Source: Methylobacterium sp. FF17
GTDB taxonomy: Bacteria > Pseudomonadota > Alphaproteobacteria > Rhizobiales > Beijerinckiaceae
Length of the DNA: 64,000 bases
Direction: 5' to 3'
Assembly (NCBI RefSeq): GCF_025813715.1
Contig: NZ_CP107532.1
Coordinates: 558,001 to 622,000 of the forward strand
Positions 53,556-63,670 of the stretch are shown in pieces (the first letter of the stretch is position 1; every line of letters starts with the position of its first letter). Both the position numbers and the translations under genes were made by a program. Below the pieces are notes generated by a model. It searched no databases. It was given only the letters and a program-made list of their open reading frames with translations, and had not been told where the DNA came from.

Positions 53556-56057
53556 ATGACCGATCCTTCACCCGACGCGGGCGTGACCGACCTCCCCATC
53601 GAGGCGGCCCTTCCCGCCCTGCGCGATGCCCTCCGGGCCGGCGCGTCGGCCGTGCTCGTCGCGCCGCCGGGTGCCGGCAAGACCACCCGCGTCCCCCTGG
53701 CGCTCCTCGATGCGCCGTGGCTCGGGGCCAACGACCGGATCATCCTCCTCGAACCGCGTCGCCTCGCCGCCCGGGGCGCGGCGGAACGCATGGCCGCGAC
53801 GCTCGGCGAGCGCGTCGGCGAGACCGTCGGCCTGCGGGTGCGGCTCGGCTCGAAGGTCTCAGGGCGGACCCGGATCGAGGTCGTCACCGAGGGCGTGTTC
53901 ACCCGGATGATCCTCGACGACCCCGAATTGCGGGGCGTCGGCGCCGTGCTCTTCGACGAGTTCCACGAGCGCTCCCTCGACGCGGATCTCGGCCTCGCGC
54001 TGGCCCTCGATGCGCAGGGGGCCCTGCGCGAGGACCTGCGCATCCTGGTCATGTCGGCGACGCTGGACGGCGCCCGCGTCGCCGCCCTCCTCGGCGAAGC
54101 GCCGGTGATCGCCTCGGAGGGCCGCGCCTACCCGGTGGAGACACGCTACGTCGAGCGCGCCCCGGACCGGCGCATCGAGGAGGTCATGGCGGATGCCATC
54201 CTGCGGGCCCTGCAGGCGGATCCCGGCTCGGTGCTCGCGTTCCTGCCCGGCCAGGGCGAGATCCGCCGGGTGGCGGCCCTCCTTGCCGACCGAATCGCGG
54301 CGGATACGGAGATCACGCCCCTCTACGGCGCGCTGACGCCTGCCGAGCAGGACCGAGCCGTGTCGCCCGCGGCCCCGGGACGGCGCAAGGTCGTGCTCGC
54401 CACCAGCATCGCCGAGACCTCGCTGACGATCCGGGGCGTTCGCATCGTGGTCGATTCCGGCCTGTCCCGGGTGCCGGTCTACGAACCGGGCCTCGGCCTC
54501 ACGCGCCTCGTCACCGCGCGGGCCTCGCGGGCCTCCGTGGACCAGCGCCGGGGTCGCGCCGGCCGTACCGAACCGGGCGTCTGCCACCGCCTCTGGTCGG
54601 AGGCCGCCACCAGCGCCCTGGAGCCGTTCACTCGCCCCGAGATCCTGGCGGCCGACCTTTCGGGGCTCGTGCTCGACTGCGCCGCCTGGGGTGTGGCCGA
54701 CCCGACCAGCCTCGCCTTCCTGGATACCCCGCCGGGCCCCGCCCTCACGGAGGCGCGGGCGATGCTGCGTGACCTGGCGGCGATCGAGGCGGATGGTCGC
54801 CTCACCGAGACGGGCAAGGCGCTGCGCGCCCTCCCCCTACCGCCGCGCCTCGCCCGCATGCTCCTCGGCGCGGCGGCAGGGGGCCGCGCTCGGGAGGCCG
54901 CCGACCTCGCTGCGGTGCTGGTGGAGCGCGGGCTCGGCGGGGACGACGCCGACGTCGCCCATCGGGTCGAGCGCTTCACCCGCGACCGGACCCCGCGCGC
55001 CACCGACATGCGGCGCCTCGCCCTGGGCTGGGCCCGGCAGGCGGAGAGCTTCGCGCGCGTCGCGGAGACGCGGGCCGGCCTCGACCTCACCGAGGCCGGC
55101 GCCCTCCTCGCCCTCGCCTATCCCGACCGGGTGGCGCGGGCGCGGGGCCGCGACGGCGAGTTCCTGATGGCCAACGGCCGCGCGGGCCGGGTGGACGCCG
55201 CCTCCGCCCTGGCGCGGGCCCCGTTCCTGGTGGTGGCCGACATCACCGGAACCGCCGCCCAGGCCCGCATCCTGGCGGCGGCCCCGATTGCCCTGGAGAC
55301 GATCGAGGCCCTGTTCGCGGCCTCCATCCAGGCGACCACGCAGGTGGTGTTCGAGAAAGCACCCCGCGCCCTGCGGGCCCGGGCCCTGCGCCGCCTCGGC
55401 GCCCTGACGCTCGGCGAGCGCACCCTGCCGGTGCCAGCGGACCTCGCCTCCGCCGAGATCCTGGCCCGGGGCGTGGCCGAGATCGGGCTCGCCGCGCTGC
55501 CCTGGACCCTCGCCCTCGCCCAATGGCGGGCGCGGCTGGCCTTCCTGCGCGCAGCGGACCCGACCTCGTGGCCCGACCTCTCGGACGCGTCCCTGAGCGA
55601 CTCGATCACGACCTGGCTCGCCCCCGAGATCATCGGGCGGACCAGCCTGGAGGCGATCACCGCCGACGATCTCGGCCGCGCGCTCCAGGCCCTGCTGCCC
55701 TGGGACCTGCGGGCCCGCCTGGAGGCGGAGGCCCCGACCCACGTGGAGGTGCCCACCGGTTCCCGCATCGCCCTCGACTACGAGGCCGAGGGCGGGCCGG
55801 TGCTGGCGGTGCGCGTGCAGGAACTGTTCGGCCTCGAGCGACACCCCAGCATCGCGGGTGGGCGCATCCCCCTCGTCCTCCACCTGCTCTCGCCGGCCTC
55901 GCGGCCGATCCAGATCACCCGCGACCTGCCGGGATTCTGGCGCGGGTCCTGGAGCGCCGTCCGCTCGGAGATGCGCGGGCGCTATCCGCGTCATCCCTGG
56001 CCCGAGGACCCCGTGGCCGAGCCGCCGACCCGCCGGGTCAAGCCGAGGGGCACATGA
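53556..56057 (+). CDS. hrpB: ATP-dependent helicase HrpB
   Basis: An 833-residue DEAH-box helicase of the HrpB type. Walker A is APPGAGKTTRVPL near residue 35, the DExH box is LFDEFHERSLD, motif III is MSATLD, and the C-terminal half has the helicase domain motif VLATSIAETSLTIRGVRIVVDSG, followed by HA2 and the HrpB C-terminal domain ending in YPRHPWPEDP. It is an RNA helicase of ill-defined role. ATG 53556 is preferred; the frame is open from 53514. Its stop overlaps the DUF805 start. Confidence 0.95.
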   Translation: MTDPSPDAGVTDLPIEAALPALRDALRAGASAVLVAPPGAGKTTRVPLALLDAPWLGANDRIILLEPRRLAARGAAERMAATLGERVGETVGLRVRLGSKVSGRTRIEVVTEGVFTRMILDDPELRGVGAVLFDEFHERSLDADLGLALALDAQGALREDLRILVMSATLDGARVAALLGEAPVIASEGRAYPVETRYVERAPDRRIEEVMADAILRALQADPGSVLAFLPGQGEIRRVAALLADRIAADTEITPLYGALTPAEQDRAVSPAAPGRRKVVLATSIAETSLTIRGVRIVVDSGLSRVPVYEPGLGLTRLVTARASRASVDQRRGRAGRTEPGVCHRLWSEAATSALEPFTRPEILAADLSGLVLDCAAWGVADPTSLAFLDTPPGPALTEARAMLRDLAAIEADGRLTETGKALRALPLPPRLARMLLGAAAGGRAREAADLAAVLVERGLGGDDADVAHRVERFTRDRTPRATDMRRLALGWARQAESFARVAETRAGLDLTEAGALLALAYPDRVARARGRDGEFLMANGRAGRVDAASALARAPFLVVADITGTAAQARILAAAPIALETIEALFAASIQATTQVVFEKAPRALRARALRRLGALTLGERTLPVPADLASAEILARGVAEIGLAALPWTLALAQWRARLAFLRAADPTSWPDLSDASLSDSITTWLAPEIIGRTSLEAITADDLGRALQALLPWDLRARLEAEAPTHVEVPTGSRIALDYEAEGGPVLAVRVQELFGLERHPSIAGGRIPLVLHLLSPASRPIQITRDLPGFWRGSWSAVRSEMRGRYPRHPWPEDPVAEPPTRRVKPRGT

Positions 56058-56500
56058 GGGTGCTGCGCGCCGCCCTGGCGACCCTGGACCCGCGCGGGCG
56101 GCTGACGGCGCGCGCCTTCCGGCACCGCCTCGTCCGGCTGCTGCTGGCGTTCTTCGGGCTTCTCTGCGCGGCGATCTGGTTCGCATCCCTGGGGCTGCGC
56201 GGGCTCGCCATCCTGACCATCGCGGGCATCCTCCCCGTCGCCCTGTCGGCCCTGGCGCAGACGAACCGCCGCCTGCACGACCGTGACCGGTCGGGATGGT
56301 GGCTCGGCCTCTACCTTCTGCTGGAAGGGATCGCCACACTGCCCCTGGAGCAGGGAATCGAGACCCACCCCGTCCCGGTGATCCTCCTCGTCGCCGCCCT
56401 GCTCGGCTACTTCGCCTGGTTCTGCGTCGAGACCCTGCTGCGGCCGGGTACGACGGGCTCGAACCGCTACGGCCCCGCGCCGCGCGACGAAGGCGGGTAA
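56054..56500 (+). CDS. DUF805 membrane protein
   Basis: A 148-residue protein with four hydrophobic segments and the DUF805 signature NRRLHDRDRSGWW near residue 76; SNRYGP near the end is also typical. Function unknown. ATG 56054 overlaps the hrpB stop (ATGA), so the two are coupled. Its stop lies two bases from the end of convergent lpxB. Confidence 0.85.
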   Translation: MRVLRAALATLDPRGRLTARAFRHRLVRLLLAFFGLLCAAIWFASLGLRGLAILTIAGILPVALSALAQTNRRLHDRDRSGWWLGLYLLLEGIATLPLEQGIETHPVPVILLVAALLGYFAWFCVETLLRPGTTGSNRYGPAPRDEGG

Positions 56501-56502
56501 GG

Positions 56503-57675
56503 TCAGGACGCGCGCCGGGCCGAGAGGACGATGCGCGCCGCGCTCCGGCTCGGCTGGTCGTCGCCGGGCAGGCGCATGAGGCTGTCGATGCGCGCCAGGG
56601 CCGCGACCTGCGCGTCGCGGGCGGGACCGCCGGCGACGAGGGGCGCCAGCGCCTCGGCGAGGCGCGGGGCGGTGCAGTCGGCCTGGATGAATTCCGGCAT
56701 CGCGTTCTGGCCGAGAATCAGGTTCGGCAGCACGATGGTGGGGACTTGGATCAGGCGACGCGCCACCGCCTCCTCGATCCGCGAGACCTTGTAGGCCACC
56801 ACCATCGGCACGCCCGCGAGGGCGAGTTCCAGGGTCACGGTGCCGGAGGCCGCCAGGGCCGCCCGGGCGCGCCGGAACAGCGCGTATTTCGGCGCCTCGC
56901 CGTGGACGAGGGTGACCGGAACCGGCCAGCTGCCCGCCAGCCGTTCGATGAGGGCGCGGTGCCGGCTCACCGCCGGCAGGACGGCCTCGATCGGTCCGAA
57001 CCGCGCCACGAGGTCGGCCAGCGTGGCGCCGAAGACCGGCATCAGCCGCTCGATCTCCGAGCGGCGCGAGCCCGGCAGGATCGCCAGCACCGGCGGCCCG
57101 GCCGGGCGTGCTCCCGCCTCGTCCGGGCCGGGGCGCAGTTCCGCGAGGCGCTCGATCAGCGGATGGCCCACATAGGTGCAGGTGGGGCCGTTCAGGCGGC
57201 GATGCGCCTCCGGCTCGAAGGGCAGCAGGGCCAGCACGTGGTCGATGAATGGACGCATCCGCGCCGCCCGCCACGGGCGCCAGGCCCAGACGCTGGGCGA
57301 GACGTAATCGACGATGGGAAGGTCGGGCAGGCGCTTGCGCACCCGCGCGGCCACCGCGTGGGTGAAGCCGGGGCTGTCGATGATGACGAGCACGTCGGGC
57401 CGGGCCTCGACCACGTCGCGCACGGTCTGGCGAATGCGGCGCAGGAGCGTGCGCAGTCGCGCGGCGACCGGCAGGTAGCCCATCACCGCCACGTCATCGA
57501 TGGGAAAGAGCGAACGGAAGCCCTGTTCGGCCATGGCCTCGCCGCCGACCCCGCCGAATCGGATCGGCCGGTCCGAGAGCTCGCGCAGGCCCCGCATCAG
57601 CTTGGCCCCGAGCTGGTCGCCGGAATCCTCGCCCGCCACCAGCCAGATCGTCCGCTCGGCCGCCGGCCCGCTCAT
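56503..57675 (-). CDS. lpxB: Lipid-A-disaccharide synthase
   Basis: A 390-residue GT19 glycosyltransferase. WLVAGEDSGDQLGAKLMRGL opens it, FRSLFPIDDVAVMGYLPV, IDSPGFTHAVAARVRKRLP and YVSPSVWAWRPWRAARM are classical, and LPGSRRSEIERLMPVF starts the donor half. It joins UDP-2,3-diacylglucosamine and 2,3-diacylglucosamine-1-phosphate. ATG 57675 overlaps the stop of lpxI by 4 bases; an ATG at 57684 would add three residues. Confidence 0.97.
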   Translation of the reverse strand: MSGPAAERTIWLVAGEDSGDQLGAKLMRGLRELSDRPIRFGGVGGEAMAEQGFRSLFPIDDVAVMGYLPVAARLRTLLRRIRQTVRDVVEARPDVLVIIDSPGFTHAVAARVRKRLPDLPIVDYVSPSVWAWRPWRAARMRPFIDHVLALLPFEPEAHRRLNGPTCTYVGHPLIERLAELRPGPDEAGARPAGPPVLAILPGSRRSEIERLMPVFGATLADLVARFGPIEAVLPAVSRHRALIERLAGSWPVPVTLVHGEAPKYALFRRARAALAASGTVTLELALAGVPMVVAYKVSRIEEAVARRLIQVPTIVLPNLILGQNAMPEFIQADCTAPRLAEALAPLVAGGPARDAQVAALARIDSLMRLPGDDQPSRSAARIVLSARRAS

Positions 57676-58532
57676 GTGTCCCATCCCGTTCTGGCGTCCG
57701 CCGGCAGCCCGATGAGGAAGAGCCCCGCCCGGTCCGCCGCCGCGATGGTGGCGGGGCGGTCGATGATCAGGGTGAGATCCGCCTGCACCGCCAGGCCGGC
57801 GCAGCCGGCGGCGGCGGCATTCGCGACCGTGCGCGGGCCGATCGCCGGAAGGTCGACCCGCAGGTCCTGTCCGTCCTTGGCGAGCTTGACCAGCACGATG
57901 CCGGCCTGCGCGCGGCCGTACCCGAAGGGTCGCCGGGCGAGGCCCCGGGCGCGGGCGAGCATCCGGTCGGTGCCCTCCGGCCCCTCGACGGCGAGCGCCC
58001 GCTGGCCCACGAGGACCGCGGCCTGGCCGACATCATGGGGCGAGAGGGCGCCGAGCAGCGCGCGCCCGGCGGCGATGGAGGCGCGGGCCGACGCGTCCGG
58101 CCGATGCCGGCCCAGAACGCCCTCCGGGCTGAGGAGGTCGGGCGCCACCTCGTGGACGCCGACGACGCCGTGACCGTTCTCCTCCAGCAGGGCCAATGCC
58201 CCGCGCAGCAGCCGGTCGTCGCCCCCGCCCGAGATCGCCCTCAGGGCCTCGCGGTTGCGCAGGGCGGCCGCCGCGTTGAGGATCGCGGCCGGGTTCGGTC
58301 GCGAGACCCCGCCGGCCGGCACCACGCTCACAGGCCCCCAGGCCTTGAGGATCGACAGGATGCCCGCGATGTCGAGGAGGTCGACGGTCGCCTCCGCGCG
58401 GGCCCGCATCGCCCGCTCGGCGAAGCCCCGGATCGCCAGCACCCGGAAGGGGCGGCCGGCCCGGTCGAGGGATTCGGCCACGAGTTGTGGGAGGCGCCCG
58501 GCGCCCGCCACGAGCACCAGGGCCGCCGGCAT
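57672..58532 (-). CDS. lpxI: UDP-2,3-diacylglucosamine diphosphatase LpxI
   Basis: A 286-residue DUF1009 protein. LVLVAGAGRLPQLVAESLDRAG opens the N-terminal domain. The C-terminal domain has DVGQAAVLVGQRALAVEGPEGTD, in which an Asp is expected to bind metal, and VKLAKDGQDLRVDLPAIGPRTV. It performs the same pyrophosphate cleavage as LpxH by a different mechanism, and is the alphaproteobacterial version. ATG 58532 is preferred. It is 35 bases after lpxA. Confidence 0.95.
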   Translation of the reverse strand: MPAALVLVAGAGRLPQLVAESLDRAGRPFRVLAIRGFAERAMRARAEATVDLLDIAGILSILKAWGPVSVVPAGGVSRPNPAAILNAAAALRNREALRAISGGGDDRLLRGALALLEENGHGVVGVHEVAPDLLSPEGVLGRHRPDASARASIAAGRALLGALSPHDVGQAAVLVGQRALAVEGPEGTDRMLARARGLARRPFGYGRAQAGIVLVKLAKDGQDLRVDLPAIGPRTVANAAAAGCAGLAVQADLTLIIDRPATIAAADRAGLFLIGLPADARTGWDT

Positions 58533-58567
58533 CGCGACGCTCCGCTCGATCGGGGCCGGGTTCGCGG

Positions 58568-59380
58568 TCAAGCGGCGCTCGGCGTCTCGCGCGGTGTGCA
58601 GAGCGAACGCTTGCCGCCCGCGCGGATGAAGGCGACGATCTCGGCCACCGCACGGTGGTTCTCGAATTCGGCCGCCACGTCCTCGAGGCGCTCCATCAGC
58701 GTGCCCTCGTTGGCGAACAGCAGACGGTAGGCCCGGCGCAGGGTGTGGATGTCCTCGCGGGCAAAGCCCCGCCGCTGCAGGCCGATGATGTTGAGGCCCG
58801 AAAGGTAGGCCCGGTTGCCCAGCGCCATGCCGTAGGGGATGCAGTCGTTCTCCAGGCCCGACAGGCCGCCCACGAAGGCGTGCGCGCCCACGCGCGCGAA
58901 CTGGATCACGGCCGCGCCGCCGCCCAGGATCGCGTAGTCGCCCACGCTGCAATGGCCCGCCAGCATGACGTTGTTGGAGAAGACGACGCCGTCGCCGACC
59001 TGGCAATCGTGGCCCACATGCGAATTGGCGAGGAAGGTGCAGCTGTCCCCGACCGTCGTCTCCAGGCCGCCGCCGGCCGTGCCGGGGTTCATGGTGACGC
59101 CTTCGCGGATCAGGCAATCGGCGCCGATCGTCAGGGTGGAGGCCTCGCCCCGGAACTTCAGGTCCTGGGGCGGGTGCCCGATGGAGGCGAAGGGATAGAG
59201 CCGCGTGCGCGGCCCGATGGTGGTGCGCCCGGCGACCACGACGTGGCTGACGAGTTCGCAGCCGGCACCGAGGGTGACCTCCGGACCGATATGGCAGAAC
59301 GGGCCGATCCGCACGCCCTCGCCCAGGGTCGCGCCATCCTCCACCACCGCGTTCGGATGGATCTCCAAGGCCCCGGTCAC
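58568..59380 (-). CDS. lpxA: UDP-N-acetylglucosamine O-acyltransferase
   Basis: A 270-residue left-handed beta-helix trimer. Hexapeptide repeats run from residue 6 to about 185; the catalytic histidine is His124 in ANSHVGHDC, equivalent to His125 of E. coli, and [18 protein letters not shown] precedes the helical C-terminus. It starts lipid A synthesis by 3-O-acylating UDP-GlcNAc. The start is GTG 59380, overlapping the fabZ stop (GTGA). Confidence 0.97.
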   Translation of the reverse strand: MTGALEIHPNAVVEDGATLGEGVRIGPFCHIGPEVTLGAGCELVSHVVVAGRTTIGPRTRLYPFASIGHPPQDLKFRGEASTLTIGADCLIREGVTMNPGTAGGGLETTVGDSCTFLANSHVGHDCQVGDGVVFSNNVMLAGHCSVGDYAILGGGAAVIQFARVGAHAFVGGLSGLENDCIPYGMALGNRAYLSGLNIIGLQRRGFAREDIHTLRRAYRLLFANEGTLMERLEDVAAEFENHRAVAEIVAFIRAGGKRSLCTPRETPSAA

Positions 59381-59850
59381 TCCGTCACCAGCATGGCGCC
59401 GATCTCGGCCTCGGCCACCAGGGTGCCGTCGACCCGGGCCTCGCCCCGGAACCACCACATGGTCCGGCGGTGATTCGTCTTGGTCATGTGGTAGCGCACG
59501 GTATCCCCCGGGACGACCGGCTTGCGGAACTTGCACTTGTCGATGGTCATGAAGAACACCTGCTTGGTGCGCAGGTCGTCGCTCATGATGTGGCGGCAGC
59601 AGATCGCGCCGGCCGTCTGGGCCATGCCCTCGATGAGCAGGACGCCCGGGAAGACTGGCAGCCCGGGAAAGTGCCCGGTGAATTGCGGCTCGTTGATCGT
59701 CACGTTCTTGATGCCGACGCAGCTGCGGTCGCCGTCGATCTCGATGATCCGGTCGATCATCAGGAAGGGATAGCGGTGCGGCAGCAGTTCCAGAACCTTC
59801 TGGATGTCAGCCGAGCCGAGCTCACGCGGCATGTCGTTCATCGAATCCAT
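59377..59850 (-). CDS. fabZ: 3-hydroxyacyl-ACP dehydratase
   Basis: A 157-residue hotdog enzyme. The active-site His60 is in [14 protein letters not shown] and Glu74 in LIEGMAQ, with the classical 14-residue spacing. It dehydrates 3-hydroxyacyl-ACP in fatty-acid synthesis and competes with LpxA/LpxD for substrate, which explains its place here. ATG 59850 has GAGG just upstream; ATG 59841 is an alternative, and the open frame continues to 59955. Confidence 0.96.
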   Translation of the reverse strand: MDSMNDMPRELGSADIQKVLELLPHRYPFLMIDRIIEIDGDRSCVGIKNVTINEPQFTGHFPGLPVFPGVLLIEGMAQTAGAICCRHIMSDDLRTKQVFFMTIDKCKFRKPVVPGDTVRYHMTKTNHRRTMWWFRGEARVDGTLVAEAEIGAMLVTE

Positions 59851-60007
59851 CACCTCACCGAGCGCGTCGACGCCCCCGCCGTCCCGCCTCACGTCCTGAA
59901 AAAACCGCCAACCCGTCGGAGGCGCCTTCTTTCGGCAGAAGCCGGACGGATGCAAGCCCTCGCGGCGGATTGCGCCGTCGCGGACGCGCGCCCCGACCGG
60001 TCGGGCG

Positions 60008-61063
60008 TCAGCCCTTCGGCTCGTCGCTCCCGCCGCGCTCGGCGAGCCGCGCCAGGGTGGTCAGTTCCCGGAACCAGGCCCGCACGGGTTTGGCCGGTGT
60101 TCCGCCCCAGCGACTGCCCGGCGGCACGTCGCGGTTCACGTTGGAAGAGCCCGCGATCTGCGACCCCATGCCGATGCGCAGATGCCCGACGACGCCGACC
60201 TGGCCGCCCAGCACCACGTAATCCTCCAGGGTGGTCGAGCCGGAGATGCCGACGCCCGAGACGATCACGCAGTGGCGCCCGATGACGACGTTGTGCGCGA
60301 TCTGCACGAGGTTATCGATCTTGGTCCCCTCCCCGATCACGGTATCGCGGCTGGCCCCGCGATCGATCGTGGTGTTGGCGCCGATCTCGACGTCGTCCTG
60401 GACGATGACCCGGCCGATCTGAGGCACCTTCAGGTGGCCACCCGGCCCCATGGCGAAGCCGAAGCCGTCCTGTCCGAGGCGCGCCCCCGGATGGACGATG
60501 ACTCGGTTGCCGAGCAGCGCGTGGGTCACCGTCGCCCCGGCGCCGATGGCGCAGTCCCGCCCGATCCGCACGCCGGGTCCGATGCTGGCATTGGCCCCGA
60601 TGACGGTGCCCGCGCCGATTTCTGCGTTAGGCCCGACGACCGCACCGGGATCGACGTGGACGCCCGGTTCCAGACGCGCTTCCGGATGGATGTGGGCGCC
60701 GGGCGCCACCCCGGCGGCGCCGAACAGGGAGGCCGGACGCATCGCCTTGGGATGGAGGCGGGCGAGCAGGCCCGCATAGGCGCGGTAGGGATCGCGCAGG
60801 ACCAGGGCCACCGTCCCGGCCGGCACGCGCGGTGCGAAGCGCGGGGAAACGAGGCAGACGCCCGCGCGGGTGGCGGCCAAAGCCTCGCCGTAGCGGGCGT
60901 TGTCCATGTAGGCGACGTCCTGGGGCGTCGCCGTCTCCAGGGGAGCGGCCCCCGTGATCACGCCCTGCGGGTCGGCGCCCTCGGGCAATGAAACGCCAGC
61001 AGCCTCGGCGATGGCGCCGAGGCTGAGGGTGGTGGAGGCAGAGAAGAAGACGGGATCAGACAT
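60008..61063 (-). CDS. lpxD: UDP-3-O-acylglucosamine N-acyltransferase
   Basis: A 351-residue enzyme: an N-terminal uridine-binding domain (1-100), then a left-handed beta-helix with hexapeptide repeats to about 315. [19 protein letters not shown] contains the expected catalytic histidine, equivalent to His239 of E. coli. It adds the second primary acyl chain in lipid A synthesis. It lies between bamA and fabZ, in the conserved order; skp, found here in enterobacteria, is missing. Confidence 0.97.
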   Translation of the reverse strand: MSDPVFFSASTTLSLGAIAEAAGVSLPEGADPQGVITGAAPLETATPQDVAYMDNARYGEALAATRAGVCLVSPRFAPRVPAGTVALVLRDPYRAYAGLLARLHPKAMRPASLFGAAGVAPGAHIHPEARLEPGVHVDPGAVVGPNAEIGAGTVIGANASIGPGVRIGRDCAIGAGATVTHALLGNRVIVHPGARLGQDGFGFAMGPGGHLKVPQIGRVIVQDDVEIGANTTIDRGASRDTVIGEGTKIDNLVQIAHNVVIGRHCVIVSGVGISGSTTLEDYVVLGGQVGVVGHLRIGMGSQIAGSSNVNRDVPPGSRWGGTPAKPVRAWFRELTTLARLAERGGSDEPKG

Positions 61064-61074
61064 GCTGTCACAAC

Positions 61075-61102
61075 GCGCCGCCTCCCCGAAAGGAGGCGGC
61101 GC
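61075..61102. repeat. Perfect 11-bp-stem hairpin between bamA and lpxD
   Basis: GCGCCGCCTCC (61075-61085) and GGAGGCGGCGC (61092-61102) pair perfectly across a 6-base loop and occupy most of the 45-base spacer. No T run. GGAGG in the arm could be the lpxD ribosome-binding region on the minus strand or be sequestered by it. Confidence 0.85.
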
Positions 61103-61108
61103 TCGTCG

Positions 61109-63670
61109 TCAGAAGCGCGAGCCGCCGGAGAACCGGAAGGCCTGGAGCTGATCCTTGCCGACGCGGCCCAGGAAGGTGCCGTTGGCATCGAAGGCTTTCA
61201 CGCCCTCATCCTTCGAGAGTGCGTAGGCGTAATCGAACCGGATCGGGCCGAGCGGCGAGTTCCAGAGGATCGAGGCGCCGACCGAGGACCGGATCGTCAT
61301 CTTGTCACGGACGTTCACGCATTCGGGTTCGACGCCGATGGTGCCCTGGTTGAAGTTACAGGCGCCGCCCGGAGCGATACCGTTGATGAACTGGTCGCCG
61401 TTCACGTTGAACGTCGTGCGGCCGTTATAGCCGAACAGCGTACCCGCATCCGCGAAGACCGCGCCCTTCAGACCCAGATCCCGCGGGATGCCGGGGATCG
61501 GGAACTGAACCTCGAGCGTACCGCCGAAGTAGGTCGAGCCGCCGATGGCGTTGGAGCGGCTGTCGCTGATGCCGACGTCGCGGGGGCCGATGCCGTTGGG
61601 CGCGAAGCCGCGCACCAGCGACGGGCCGAGGAAGAACTGGTCGGTGATGCGCAGGGGCTGGTCGTTCAGAGCGGTGATGTGACCGCCCTGGAAGCGCACG
61701 AAGCCGACGACGTCCTCGTAGAACTCCTTGTAGTAACGGGCATCGCCCGTCACGCGGAAGAACTTCGAGTCGCCGCCGAGGCCGGCGACGTCGGGCTTCA
61801 GTTCGGCGTAGAGGCCGTTCCGGGGCGAGGCGAAGTTGTCGAGGGTGGAATAGGACAGGGTCAGACCCGCGAGCGAGGTCAGGGTGCTGCCCTGCGAGCC
61901 CTTCAGCGCGATCGAGGCTTCGCCGTCGAGGGCACAGGCGGGATACGCCGCGAGTTCTCCGGCCGCACCGGTCGCCTTCAGACCGGTGGTCAGCGTCGTG
62001 TAGCCCACGATCGGGTTCGAGCAGTCGTTATACGGCCGCTTGACCGTGTTCGGGACCTTGAGCTCTGTGTTGTAGAGCGAGTAACGCAGGGTCACGCCGA
62101 ACTCTTCCGTGATCGGCAGGCCGACGCGGAGCTGGCCACCGTAGACCGTGGTCTCGTAGCGCGAGTAGCGGGTCTGGTCGCTGTACTTGTAGAAGGCGTC
62201 GAAGCCCGCCGCGAGGCGGTAGCCGAGGAAGTACGGCTCCGTGAACGAGAAGTCGAGCCCGCGCGAGTACTGGCCGCCGGTGCCGGCGACGCGGACGTAC
62301 TGACCGCGGCCGAGGAAGTTCGATTCCGAGACCGAGACCTCGCCGATGATGCCGTCCTGGGTGGAGTAGCCGCCCGCCACCGAGAACGAGCCCGTGGGCT
62401 GATCCTCGACGTCGATGTTGATGATCACCCGGTCGGCCGAGGAGCCCGGCTCATTGGAGAAGCGGACCTTCTTGAAGAAGCCGAGGCCGTTCAGGCGGCG
62501 CTCGGCCCGGTCGGTGAGCACGCGGTTGTAGGCATCGCCCTCGGTGATATCGAGCTCGCGACGGATGACGTAGTCGCGGGTGCGGGTGTTGCCGCGGATG
62601 TTGATGCGTTCGACGTAGACGCGCGGGCCGTCCTCGACCACGAAGCCCAGGGCCACGGTGTGGGTGGCGCGGTCGCGCTGGCCGGTGGGACGTACCTGGG
62701 CGAAGGGGTAGCCCTGGCGGCCGACCTGGTTGGTCACGCCGTTGAGGGTGCGCTCCACGTCCTCGGCATTGTAGACGTCGCCGACCTGGGCGCGGACCTC
62801 GCCGTCGAGGGGCGCGGTGTCGAGCCCCGGCAGGCGGGAATCGATGGCGACGGCACCGACGCGGTACTGTTCGCCTTCCTCGACCGTGACGGTGATGACC
62901 CAGCCGGCATCCCCCTCGCCCTCGACGTAGCGGGCATCGGCGTTGATGACGCGGAAATCCGCGTAGCCGTTCTTGAGGTAGTAGCGCCGGACGATGTCGA
63001 GATCGTTGGTGATCCGGTCGGGATCGTAGACGTCCGAGGTCTTGATGAAGCTGAGGAAGTTCATCTCCGAGGAGGACATCAGCTCGCGCAGCTTGGATTC
63101 GGAGAACGCGCTGTTGCCGACGAAGTTGATCGACTTGATGCCGGTCTTGTCGCCCTCCTCGATGACGTAGATCACATCGAGGCGGCCGTTCGGCAGGTCG
63201 ACCGTGCGGAAGCTGACCTTCGCCGTGCCGCGACCGGCCCGGCGATAGACTTCGCGGATGCGCTGGAGATCGGCCTGGACGATGCCCTCGCTGAAGGCGC
63301 CGCGCGACTTGGCCTCGACCTCGCCTTCGAGGGTGGCCTTCTCGATCTTCTTGTTCCCCTCGAACACCACCCGGTTGATGATGTTGTTCTCACGGACGCT
63401 CACGACCGTGCCGCCGCCGCCGCGCGACACCTTCACGTCCGAGAACATGCCGGTCGCCAGCAGGTTGCGGCGGGCCTCCTCGGGCGAGCCCGAGGCGGTG
63501 CCGGTCACGTAGGACCGGATCGTGTCGGCATCGACGCGCTTGTTACCCTGGACGACGATCTGCTGCGCCTGAGCGGCGCCACCGAGGACGAGGCCAGCCG
63601 CCGCCGCGGCGACTAGGACGATGGTCTGTTCCGCCGACTTGCGCCGGCGCTTCCCCGTCATCGACATCAT
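61109..63670 (-). CDS. bamA: Outer-membrane assembly factor BamA
   Basis: An 853-residue Omp85 protein: a signal peptide (residues about 14-36, ending GGAAQAQ), five POTRA domains to about 430 (VVFEGNKKIEKATLEGEVEAK is the second), and a C-terminal beta-barrel with the lid-lock motif region LVRGFAP. It ends in Phe (RFSGGSRF), the expected outer-membrane beta signal. It inserts beta-barrel proteins into the outer membrane. ATGs at 63670, 63667 and 63661 are possible starts; GAGACGGGCG lies upstream. The rseP gene that usually precedes it is not within the window. Confidence 0.97.
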   Translation of the reverse strand: MMSMTGKRRRKSAEQTIVLVAAAAAGLVLGGAAQAQQIVVQGNKRVDADTIRSYVTGTASGSPEEARRNLLATGMFSDVKVSRGGGGTVVSVRENNIINRVVFEGNKKIEKATLEGEVEAKSRGAFSEGIVQADLQRIREVYRRAGRGTAKVSFRTVDLPNGRLDVIYVIEEGDKTGIKSINFVGNSAFSESKLRELMSSSEMNFLSFIKTSDVYDPDRITNDLDIVRRYYLKNGYADFRVINADARYVEGEGDAGWVITVTVEEGEQYRVGAVAIDSRLPGLDTAPLDGEVRAQVGDVYNAEDVERTLNGVTNQVGRQGYPFAQVRPTGQRDRATHTVALGFVVEDGPRVYVERINIRGNTRTRDYVIRRELDITEGDAYNRVLTDRAERRLNGLGFFKKVRFSNEPGSSADRVIINIDVEDQPTGSFSVAGGYSTQDGIIGEVSVSESNFLGRGQYVRVAGTGGQYSRGLDFSFTEPYFLGYRLAAGFDAFYKYSDQTRYSRYETTVYGGQLRVGLPITEEFGVTLRYSLYNTELKVPNTVKRPYNDCSNPIVGYTTLTTGLKATGAAGELAAYPACALDGEASIALKGSQGSTLTSLAGLTLSYSTLDNFASPRNGLYAELKPDVAGLGGDSKFFRVTGDARYYKEFYEDVVGFVRFQGGHITALNDQPLRITDQFFLGPSLVRGFAPNGIGPRDVGISDSRSNAIGGSTYFGGTLEVQFPIPGIPRDLGLKGAVFADAGTLFGYNGRTTFNVNGDQFINGIAPGGACNFNQGTIGVEPECVNVRDKMTIRSSVGASILWNSPLGPIRFDYAYALSKDEGVKAFDANGTFLGRVGKDQLQAFRFSGGSRF

